From Rhodoferax sp. (lineage in GTDB: Bacteria > Pseudomonadota > Gammaproteobacteria > Burkholderiales > Burkholderiaceae): 6,935 nucleotides of DNA. The DNA lies in contig JAIFMT010000073.1 in the NCBI GenBank assembly GCA_020048295.1, positions 1 to 6,935 of the forward strand, in the 5' to 3' direction. Below, one piece after another: positions 1-6,149 of the stretch (its first letter is position 1; every line of letters starts with the position of its first letter). The notes under the pieces are model-generated. The model was not told the DNA's origin and searched no databases. It saw only the letters and a program-made list of their open reading frames with translations. The position numbers and the translations under genes are program-made.

Positions 1-308
1 AGCAGCCAGTCGTTGCGCAGCCGGTCTTCTTAGTAAGTGCCCTGGTAGCGGCTCAGAAAGGCGCTGATTTCATCGGGGCTGGCGCTGCCCAGGCGGGCAC
101 GTAGCTCCCAGTAGGCGGCCCAGGGTTCCAGCAGGTGGCCACGGGCGCGTGGCAGCAGCTCGGTGAGCCGTTTGGACTGGCCTTTTTCAAACGCGCTGCT
201 CATCTCCAGCAGCACACTGTCGCCTGGCTGATTGGCCGCGCGACCGGCGGCTGGCACAGCGACGGCCAGCAGCACACCAATCAATGTCAAAATGTTTCTG
301 AACTTCAT
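1..308 (-). pseudogene. slt: Soluble lytic murein transglycosylase, 5' part, interrupted by an in-frame stop
   Basis: The frame starts at ATG 308-306 and encodes a Sec signal peptide: MKFRN, a hydrophobic core at about residues 6-19, then small residues around AGRAA. An alpha-helical segment follows with the motif RGHLLEPWAAYWELR (residues 56-70), which I recognise from the superhelical U-domain of periplasmic Slt70-like transglycosylases; these cleave peptidoglycan glycan strands and form 1,6-anhydro-MurNAc ends. After residue 92 (RYQGTY) there is a TAA at 32-30, and the same frame continues to the window edge as EDRLRNDWLL. From memory of homologues, that is the normal continuation after a Gln, so a CAA or CAG codon has probably become TAA. 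The catalytic domain lies outside the window. The gene diverges from the folate gene with only 9 bp between the two starts. It is either a true pseudogene or a sequencing error; the family call rests on about 100 residues. Confidence 0.72.
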
Positions 309-317
309 GCGGTGATT

Positions 318-917
318 ATGAATAACTCTGACGAACAAAGGGCGATTTACAAAAAAGCCTTGCGCAAGACGCTGGTGGAAAACCGCTTGCGCCTGCCCGA
401 CCGCGAGCAGCGCGTTGACCTGCTGCGCCGCGTGATGCGCATCTGGCTGGTGGGCCGGCCCGACACGGTGATTGGTGCATATTGGCCGATCAAGGGCGAA
501 TTTGACCCGCTGCCCGCGCTGCACCGCTGGAAGGAAGACGGCGAACTGGTGGAGCGCCCGCAGTTGCGCAAAATTGGACTGCCGGTGGTGGACAAAGTTC
601 ATAAAACCATGACGTTTCACGCCTGGTACCCCGGCTGCCCGATGGAAGAAGATGCGTTTGGCATCCCCAAACCCAAAGACACCGAGGTGATCGTGCCCAC
701 GCTGCTGTTTGTGGCCTGCGTGGGCTACGCCCCGGGTGGCTACCGGCTGGGCTATGGCGGCGGCTTTTACGACCGCACGCTGGCCGCGCTGAACCCCCGG
801 CCGTTTACCGTGGGGCTGGGTTTTGGCACCGATTTTTTGCCCGACTTTGAGCCCGAGCCGCACGACATGCCGCTCGATGCCATCCTCAACGACCACGGTG
901 TGGTGTGGCCGGTGTGA
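318..917 (+). CDS. ygfA: 5-formyltetrahydrofolate cyclo-ligase
   Basis: The 199-residue product is a cytoplasmic enzyme (EC 6.3.3.2) that converts 5-formyl-THF to 5,10-methenyl-THF with ATP, returning the stored folate to the one-carbon pool. The family signature GYRLGYGGGFYDR is at residues 141-153, preceded by PTLLFVACVGYAPG (127-140), and the substrate-side motif YWPIKGEFDP is at 55-64. Basic residues near the N-terminus (YKKALRK) match the usual ATP-binding start of the family. Length is normal. The ATG at 318 was chosen because homology begins just after it; a GTG two codons earlier (312) is possible, and the 61 codons further upstream are the antisense of the transglycosylase signal-peptide region. 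Only a weak GGTG lies ahead of the start. The TGA overlaps the ATG of the next gene, so the two are likely one transcript. The promoter must lie inside the divergent transglycosylase coding sequence. Confidence 0.95.
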   Translation: MNNSDEQRAIYKKALRKTLVENRLRLPDREQRVDLLRRVMRIWLVGRPDTVIGAYWPIKGEFDPLPALHRWKEDGELVERPQLRKIGLPVVDKVHKTMTFHAWYPGCPMEEDAFGIPKPKDTEVIVPTLLFVACVGYAPGGYRLGYGGGFYDRTLAALNPRPFTVGLGFGTDFLPDFEPEPHDMPLDAILNDHGVVWPV

Positions 918-2194
918 TGTCCACCTTGCTTGATCCGCTCATCGACAACACCTTCAAAGGTTTTCCGCACCACAGCGCGCCGTTGCGGTTGTCGCAGATT
1001 GGCGCACAGGGCTGGAACGTGCTGCGCGGTGATTTGCCGCTGCCGCTGGCGGTGATCAAGCGTGATGTGCTGCAGCACAACCTGGGCTGGATGCAGGACT
1101 TTGCCAGCACGCGCGGGCTCTCGCTGGCTCCGCACGGCAAAACCAGCATGTCGCCGCAGCTGTTTCGCCGCCAGCTCGATGCCGGTGCCTGGGGCATGAC
1201 CTTTGCCACGGTCACGCAAGCACGCATTGGCGTGGCAGCGGGCACGCGCGCCTGCCTGATTGCCAATCAGGTGTTGGCCGATGTTGATTTGCAGGGCATT
1301 GACGAGCTCAAGCGCGCGCAGCCGGAGCTGCGCGTGCTGTTTTTGGTGGACTCGGTGGCGCAGCTCGAATTGATCGAGGCCTGGCGCCAGCGCCACCCCA
1401 CGGCATCGGCCTTTGAGGTGCTGCTCGAAATTGGCGTGCCGGGTGGCCGCACCGGCTGCCGCACGCTGGCACAGGCGCTGAATCTGGCCGAGTGGCTGCA
1501 CGACAGCGCGGCAGTGCAACTGGTGGGGTTGGAGTGTTACGAAGGCCTGGGGGCCAGCGGCGACACCGCGCGGGATGCACCCTACGCCGGCGCGCTGATG
1601 GACTTGCTGCAGGCGGTGGCGCTGGCATGCGATGCGCAAGACCTGTTTGATGCCGATGCAGTGCTGCTCAGCGCCGGTGGGTCGGCCATCTTTGACCTGG
1701 TGGTGCCGGGTTTGAAGCTGCTCTTGAGCCGCCCGGTGACCGGCCTGCTGCGCTCGGGCTGCTACATCACGCACGATCAGGGCACTTACCAACGCATGAT
1801 GCGCAGGGTGGCCGAGCGCACCGGCTGTGGCGCGGGTCTGGAGGCCGCGCTGGAGGTGTGGGCCAACGTGCAGTCGTGCCCCGAGCCGGGTCTGGCGATT
1901 CTGGCCGTGGGCAAACGCGATATTTCTTACGACTGGGCCATGCCGACACCCCTGCTGCTGTGCCCGCGTGGCAGCTTTGACCTGCTGGCAGCACCGCCCG
2001 ACTGGGCCATCAGCCAGCTCAACGACCAGCACGCCTACCTGACTGGCAGCGGCCCGGCGCACGCCGCGCTGCAAGTGGGCGACCGCGTCTGCCTGGGGCT
2101 CTCGCACCCCTGCACCACCTTTGACAAATGGCGCTGGTTGCCGCTGGTGGATGTCAACTACAGCGTGGTGGATGCGGTGGCGACGTATTTCTAG
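917..2194 (+). CDS. PLP-dependent D-serine dehydratase/D-threonine aldolase-like amino acid deaminase
   Basis: A 425-residue fold-type III PLP enzyme: an alanine-racemase-like TIM barrel followed by a D-serine-dehydratase-like beta domain. The PLP lysine is K75 in LAPHGKTSMSP. Further barrel motifs are GVPGGRTGCR (173-182) and LSAGGSAIFD (251-260), and RSGCYITHDQGTY (279-291) lies near the domain junction. The C-terminal domain ends with SHPCTTFDKWR (396-406), whose His397-x-Cys399 pair matches the zinc-ligand pair of eukaryotic-type D-serine dehydratase. The expected reaction is metal- and PLP-dependent deamination or aldol cleavage of a D-amino or 3-hydroxy amino acid; the substrate cannot be fixed from sequence. 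The ATG at 917 was chosen because it overlaps the upstream stop as TGATG, typical of translational coupling. A GTG at 905 is the alternative and would add four residues. No strong Shine-Dalgarno sequence is visible, which fits coupling. Confidence 0.88.
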   Translation: MSTLLDPLIDNTFKGFPHHSAPLRLSQIGAQGWNVLRGDLPLPLAVIKRDVLQHNLGWMQDFASTRGLSLAPHGKTSMSPQLFRRQLDAGAWGMTFATVTQARIGVAAGTRACLIANQVLADVDLQGIDELKRAQPELRVLFLVDSVAQLELIEAWRQRHPTASAFEVLLEIGVPGGRTGCRTLAQALNLAEWLHDSAAVQLVGLECYEGLGASGDTARDAPYAGALMDLLQAVALACDAQDLFDADAVLLSAGGSAIFDLVVPGLKLLLSRPVTGLLRSGCYITHDQGTYQRMMRRVAERTGCGAGLEAALEVWANVQSCPEPGLAILAVGKRDISYDWAMPTPLLLCPRGSFDLLAAPPDWAISQLNDQHAYLTGSGPAHAALQVGDRVCLGLSHPCTTFDKWRWLPLVDVNYSVVDAVATYF

Positions 2195-2278
2195 CAGAGC
2201 GGATGGATGGCTGTGCTTGCCATTGTGAAAAACTGGCGACAGGCCGTGGCTTGCTGAAGAACCCTCGTGCGGCCCCCT

Positions 2279-3043
2279 TTATCGCGCAATCCCCAGCAAA
2301 TCCATGATGCCGCTGATGAAGGTGAGCGGGTGCGCCGGGCAGCCGGGCACATAGAGGCTGGGTGGAAATTTGTCGAGGAACTCGCGCCCGATGGCTTCGC
2401 TTTGGGCAAACACGCCGCCCGAGATGGCGCAGGCACCCACCGCAATCACCAGCTTGGGCGCGGGCATGGCGTCCCAGCAGATGTGCAATGCGTCCATCAT
2501 GTTGCGGCTGATCGGGCCCGACAGCACCAGACCGTCGGCGTGGCGCGGACTTGCGACGATGTCGATGCCGTAGCGGCCAATGTCAAAGTTCACATTGCCC
2601 CAGGCGTTGACTTCCATCTCGCAGCCGTTGCAGCCGCCCGCTGACACCGAACGCAGCTTGAGCGAGCGGCCAAAGCGCTGCTTTAACGCGGCGCTGACCT
2701 TCAACGGCTCGATGTCGGGGTGCGCGGCGCTCACCGTCAGTGCTTCGCGTCGCGTGGCGCAGATTTTGACGTCATTGCAAAAGCTGATCTTGCCCGCCGG
2801 GCACACCGGCGCACAGTCGCCACACAGCACGCAGCGGCCCAGGTCAATCGCCACCGGGTCCGCAGCAGCGGGGGCCAGCGTCAGCGCCTGGCTGGGGCAG
2901 ACTTGCGCACAGGCTTGGCAACCGGGGGCACAAGGCGCAGCCGCAATCAGCGGTTTGCCGCGAAAACCGCCGGGTTGCGCGGCGTACAGGTCCGGGATGT
3001 ACTGCGTGCCCTGGGAGCGGCGAACGGCGATGCTTTTGAACAT
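2279..3043 (-). CDS. hyfI: HycG/HyfI/NuoB-like small subunit with N-terminal 2x[4Fe-4S] ferredoxin domain
   Basis: The 254-residue product is an electron-transfer subunit of a complex I/group 4 hydrogenase-type membrane complex, expected on the cytoplasmic face. Residues 1-35 are a short lead. Two ferredoxin-type motifs follow: C38-x3-C42-x2-C45-x3-C49-P, with one extra residue in the first spacing, and the canonical C71-x2-C74-x2-C77-x3-C81-P. The NuoB/HycG domain (about 130-254) carries the four ligands of the N2/proximal cluster: C138 and C141 in GGCNGCE, C205 in GACAISGG, and C235 in PGCPAHP. Two further cysteines (C89, C95) lie between the modules. The fusion merges what are separate HycF-like and HycG-like proteins in the E. 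coli formate hydrogenlyase. The ATG at 3043 was chosen because AGG lies 6 nt ahead of it and it begins 7 nt after the large-subunit stop; an ATG at 3061 would overlap that stop. It is the last gene of the minus-strand operon. Confidence 0.9.
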   Translation of the reverse strand: MFKSIAVRRSQGTQYIPDLYAAQPGGFRGKPLIAAAPCAPGCQACAQVCPSQALTLAPAAADPVAIDLGRCVLCGDCAPVCPAGKISFCNDVKICATRREALTVSAAHPDIEPLKVSAALKQRFGRSLKLRSVSAGGCNGCEMEVNAWGNVNFDIGRYGIDIVASPRHADGLVLSGPISRNMMDALHICWDAMPAPKLVIAVGACAISGGVFAQSEAIGREFLDKFPPSLYVPGCPAHPLTFISGIMDLLGIAR

Positions 3044-3050
3044 GGGTGGC

Positions 3051-4577
3051 CTACAAATCATTGCCGCAATACGACAAATCGAAACTCTTGTTGCAGATCG
3101 GAAAGTCCGAGATCGCCTGATTGCGCAGCGCCCACGCCAGGCCAAACCAGTTGGCCAGCGACGGGTCTTGCACTTTGGCGTGGATCAGCTGGCCGCTGGC
3201 ATCGGTTTCGAGCGCCAGCAGCACCGGCCCGCGCACGCCTTCGACCAGCGACACGCACAGCGCGTTGGGCTGCAGCGCCCAATCTGGCGCGCTCACGCCG
3301 GGCGCGTGCGGGTCGGGCGTCTGGGTCAAATCCAGCGTGGCATCCGACAGCCGCTCAAGCAGCCATTGCGCGCTGCTTTCTGCCTCGCTCATGCGCTGCA
3401 GCGTGCGCGCCCAGCAGTCCCCGCTGGTATGGGCTTGCGGCTGGGTTGGGTAGCTGGCGTAAAAAGCGCCGGGCAGAGCGTGGCGCAGGTCCAGCGCCAG
3501 ACCACTGGCACGTGCCACCACGCCGGTCAGACCGAGGTCGCGCGCGGCTTGGGTGCTGACCACGCCCACCCCCTGAAAGCGCGCCTGTGCCGTGCGGCTG
3601 GTGCGCAGCAGCGCGTTGACCTGCAGAAAATGCGGCAAAAAGGCGCGCAGCGTGGCCAGCAGGTCTTGCCGCAGCGCCTCATGAATCGGCTTGGCGGCAC
3701 CGGGGCGAATCCAGCCACGGCCAAAGCGGTTGCCGCTGACGCGCTGGCTGGCGTTGATGATGGCGGTGCGCAGCCGCCCGTAGCTGGCAGCGGGCTGCAA
3801 ATAGGCGATGTCGGTGGCCAGCCCGCCCAGCGTGGCCAGATGGATGGCCAGCCGTTCCATCTCTAAACCGATAGCGCGTGACGCAAGCGTGGCAAGCGCT
3901 ACAGGTCGATTTGCCATCAACTCCAAGGCCGCGCACCAGGCCCCGGCGTAGGCCACGGCCGAGTCGCCGACGATGGATTCCACCAGCGCCGTTTGGCGCT
4001 GTGGTGGCTGGCGCAGCAGCAATGCCTCGACCCCCCGATGCTGGTAGCCGAGCTGGATTTCAAGGTGGTGCACCTGCTCGCCATGGCACATGAAGCGAAA
4101 GTGGCCCGGCTCGATCACCCCGGCGTGGATCGGGCCCACACCCACCTCGTGCACTTCGGCGCCGCGCACCTTGAAAAACGGGTACTCGCCCATGTGCTGC
4201 TGGCGCGCGCCTTCAAAGCGCACCGGTTTGAGCCACGGGTGGCCCTCGGGCTGCAGGCCGGTTTGCTCCCACAGCTCGCGCTCAAAAATCTGCGCCGCAG
4301 CAAAGTCGGGGGTCAGGCTCGGGTAGCTCTGGCCGGGTGCCGCGTGGCCACGCAGTAGTCGCAGCGGCTGGCCCGGTGGCAGCAGCACGGCCGTGACGAA
4401 CACCCCGGCCGGCTCATGGGCACGGGCCGCGCGGCCAAACAGGGAAATAAGATGAAAATTGGCCTCTAGCGCTTGATGGCATTGCGCTAGCAGCTCGTTT
4501 ATCGGGAGCAAGTCAAGTGCGCCAAGGTCGCATTGCAGCCACGGTTGCAACAGAGTGTTGGGGGTCTGGTGTGTCAT
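3051..4577 (-). CDS. hyfG: HycE/HyfG-like fused NuoC-NuoD large subunit lacking NiFe ligands
   Basis: The 508-residue protein joins a NuoC-like (30 kDa) domain (about 1-125, with FERELWEQTGLQPEGHP at 98-114) to a NuoD/HycE-like (49 kDa) domain. The latter has VGPIHAGVIEPGHFRF (147-162), then GEQVHHLEIQLGYQHRGVEALL (166-187), and VEGVRGP (445-451) near the end. In group 4 [NiFe]-hydrogenases the N-terminal nickel motif is E-R-x-C-G-x-C; here it is E200-S-I-V203-G-D-S206, so both cysteines are gone. The C-terminal DPCxxC is replaced by DFPICNKSF (491-499), which also has no CxxC. The protein should therefore not bind a Ni-Fe centre and fits the Ehr class. It is slightly shorter than HycE. The ATG at 4577 was chosen because it follows the hyfF stop by 1 nt and has GGGGG 5 nt upstream; an in-frame TTG at 4589 is the alternative. 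The 'hydrogenase' name should be read as family only. Confidence 0.9.
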   Translation of the reverse strand: MTHQTPNTLLQPWLQCDLGALDLLPINELLAQCHQALEANFHLISLFGRAARAHEPAGVFVTAVLLPPGQPLRLLRGHAAPGQSYPSLTPDFAAAQIFERELWEQTGLQPEGHPWLKPVRFEGARQQHMGEYPFFKVRGAEVHEVGVGPIHAGVIEPGHFRFMCHGEQVHHLEIQLGYQHRGVEALLLRQPPQRQTALVESIVGDSAVAYAGAWCAALELMANRPVALATLASRAIGLEMERLAIHLATLGGLATDIAYLQPAASYGRLRTAIINASQRVSGNRFGRGWIRPGAAKPIHEALRQDLLATLRAFLPHFLQVNALLRTSRTAQARFQGVGVVSTQAARDLGLTGVVARASGLALDLRHALPGAFYASYPTQPQAHTSGDCWARTLQRMSEAESSAQWLLERLSDATLDLTQTPDPHAPGVSAPDWALQPNALCVSLVEGVRGPVLLALETDASGQLIHAKVQDPSLANWFGLAWALRNQAISDFPICNKSFDLSYCGNDL

Positions 4578-4578
4578 C

Positions 4579-6012
4579 TCAGCCCCCAATCGACACCGCC
4601 ACGGCGCGCAGCAGGTCGGTGAACGCGGCGGGCGTGTAAGTGCCCAGCATCACCAGCACCGCCACAAAGCCCAGCTTGGGCAAGAGTGTCAGCCACGGCT
4701 GCTGCGGCGCGTGCACCTGCACCTTGGGCTGGCCCCACAGCATCGGGAACACGGTGCGCCCGGTGGCGACAAAAATCACCGTCAGCATCACGCACATCAG
4801 CGTAAAGGCCATCAAATTGCCGGCCTGCACAATGCCCGACAGGATCAGCATCTCGGCCAGAAAACTGGCAAACGGTGGAAAGCCCAGCAGCGCAAAAATG
4901 CCCAAAGTGAACAGCAGCCCGGCCAGCGGCAGCGTGCGGATGACACCGCTCAAGGGACCCACCTCGTGCGTGCCATACACCGCGCGCATGCGCCCGGCGG
5001 TCAGAAACAGCAGGGTTTTGACAAACGCATTGCTGACGATGTAGAGCACCACACCGTAAGCCGCCGCCTTGCCCACCGACAGCCCCAGCGCAATCACGCC
5101 CGATGAGCTGACGCAGGCATAGGCAATCAGTCGCTTGTAGTTGCTGCTGGCCATGATCTGCACGGCAGCCACCACCAGCGACAAATAACCCATCACCAGC
5201 AGTTCCTGCGAGATGAAGTTGGCCTGCAGCCCATGAAAAATCTGCAAAATGCGAAACACCGCCACCACGCTGATGTTGAACTGGATGGATGCCAGCATGG
5301 CGCTGGTGGTGGTGGGTGCCGCCTCATAGGTCTCGGGTAACCAGCCGTACAGCGGTGCCAGCCCCAGCTTGCTGCCCAGGCCAAACAGCATGAACGACAG
5401 ACCCAGGTGCTGCCAGGCATCGGGTGCGTGGGTCAGTGACTCGCCCAGGCGGTCCAGCATGAAGTTGATTTCGACCCCGCGCACGCTGGCCGATTGCGTC
5501 AGGCACATGAAGCCCAGAAACGCGATCAGCAGCGACATGCTCGAATACAGCATGTAGCGCCAGGCCACGGCGCGCGGGTTGTGCAGCTCGCCACGCGCCA
5601 CCAGCGGCGCGGCGCACAGCGTGCTGAACTCAATCAGTGCCCACAGCAGCACCAGATGGTTGGCCATCAGCCCGACGTTGATCACCGCCATCATCAGCAG
5701 CATCAGTGCAGAGCGTGAGCGGATGTCCTGCATCAGCGCCGGTGTGTTGCGCTCGCGCGAGTACAAATACACACAAATGCCCAGAAACACCGTGTTGATG
5801 ACCACAATGAACAGCAGCGAGGTGGCATCAAGCACCAGGTAACGGTTGGCAAAATAGACCGGCAGCTCGGCCAGCGGGAAACGCACAAACACCCCAATGG
5901 CCGCCAGCCACAGCAGCGCCGCCGCCCCCACCAACGCCGGTGCAACCCAGCGCGTGCCGACACCTTCAGCATGCAGTGGGGTTGAATTGATTATTGAAAG
6001 AGTAGCTGCCAT
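4579..6012 (-). CDS. hyfF: HyfF/NuoM-like proton-antiporter-type membrane subunit
   Basis: The 477-residue polytopic inner-membrane protein belongs to the proton-conducting antiporter family (NuoL/M/N, MrpA/D, HyfB/D/F). I see about 12-13 hydrophobic segments, the first near residues 23-43. Conserved charged residues of the proton path are present: E128 in LLWALIEFSTL, K215 in GLGSKLGLAPLYGWLPETYEA, K293 in SSNYKRLIAYACVSSSG, and K332 in NAFVKTLLFLTAG. GFPPFASFLAEMLIL (377-391) matches the broken-helix region. In a complex of this type it should couple electron flow in the soluble arm to ion translocation. The ATG at 6012 is supported by AAGGA 6 nt upstream. It is the first clear gene of the three-gene subunit block, and its TGA is 1 nt from the large-subunit ATG. 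Normally HyfB-, HyfC- and HyfE-like genes precede it; here a nuclease gene does. HyfF is preferred over NuoM/NuoN because of the neighbours and size. Confidence 0.92.
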   Translation of the reverse strand: MAATLSIINSTPLHAEGVGTRWVAPALVGAAALLWLAAIGVFVRFPLAELPVYFANRYLVLDATSLLFIVVINTVFLGICVYLYSRERNTPALMQDIRSRSALMLLMMAVINVGLMANHLVLLWALIEFSTLCAAPLVARGELHNPRAVAWRYMLYSSMSLLIAFLGFMCLTQSASVRGVEINFMLDRLGESLTHAPDAWQHLGLSFMLFGLGSKLGLAPLYGWLPETYEAAPTTTSAMLASIQFNISVVAVFRILQIFHGLQANFISQELLVMGYLSLVVAAVQIMASSNYKRLIAYACVSSSGVIALGLSVGKAAAYGVVLYIVSNAFVKTLLFLTAGRMRAVYGTHEVGPLSGVIRTLPLAGLLFTLGIFALLGFPPFASFLAEMLILSGIVQAGNLMAFTLMCVMLTVIFVATGRTVFPMLWGQPKVQVHAPQQPWLTLLPKLGFVAVLVMLGTYTPAAFTDLLRAVAVSIGG

Positions 6013-6018
6013 CGCACA

Positions 6019-6023
6019 TCCTT
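6019..6023 (-). promoter_or_regulatory. Ribosome binding site of hyfF-like gene
   Basis: AAGGA on the minus strand, 6 nt from the ATG at 6012. It fixes the start of the membrane subunit. A short inverted repeat (ATTGG/CCAAT, 6024-6041) sits directly upstream and could form a weak hairpin next to the site. Confidence 0.75.
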
Positions 6024-6029
6024 ATTGGG

Positions 6030-6149
6030 CTAAAGGCCAATTTCCTGTTGTTTTTTCACTGGGCAAAGCAAGTTGGCCACGCGGGTCTTGAGGCTGGCAG
6101 CAGCAACCTGACTGATGCCTATCGACCAGGGTTCAGGATGATGTGTCAT
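6030..6149 (-). CDS. Possible 39-residue ORF between the nuclease and hyfF-like genes
   Basis: The frame runs from ATG 6149-6147 to TAG 6032-6030 and overlaps the last 17 nt of the nuclease gene in another frame. A good ribosome binding site (AAGGA, 6155-6159) lies 5 nt ahead of the ATG, and the stop is 17 nt short of the hyfF-like ATG. The product starts MTHHPEPWSIG and is basic toward its end (PVKKQQEIGL). It has one cysteine, no membrane segment and no motif I recognise. It could be a small translated peptide coupling the nuclease to hyfF, the 5' stub of a gene truncated by insertion or deletion, or chance. With no homology seen, coding status is uncertain. Confidence 0.35.
   Translation of the reverse strand: MTHHPEPWSIGISQVAAASLKTRVANLLCPVKKQQEIGL

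Noticed and set aside
767..2107. 446-codon open frame on the minus strand opposite the PLP enzyme gene
   Set aside because: The translation is rich in His, Gln, Arg and Ala with no motif, typical of the antisense of GC-rich coding sequence. The + strand frame has clear family motifs throughout.
2242..2278. Possible intrinsic terminator in the convergent gap (GGCCG 2242-2246 with CGGCC 2270-2274)
   Set aside because: Only 5 strong pairs, a loop over 20 nt and no T-run on either side, so it does not support a terminator call.
2580..3866. 428-codon and 279-codon + strand frames across the small and large subunit genes
   Set aside because: They cross the boundary of two well-supported minus-strand genes and encode low-complexity Gln/Arg/Ala-rich sequence without domains.
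4555..5106. 183-codon + strand frame opposite the membrane subunit
   Set aside because: The His/Gln-rich composition is the antisense of a hydrophobic membrane protein; there is no motif and no ribosome site.
6024..6041. Inverted repeat ATTGG/CCAAT as a regulatory hairpin or element end
   Set aside because: Five base pairs with a G-G mismatch just inside is too weak to call alone; no target-site duplication or second copy was seen. Mentioned only beside the ribosome site.
6063..6080. Sigma-54-like promoter upstream of the hyfF-like gene (TGGCC ... TTGC on the minus strand)
   Set aside because: Sought because E. coli hyc/hyf operons use sigma-54. The GG-to-GC spacing is 7 or 12 here instead of the required 10.
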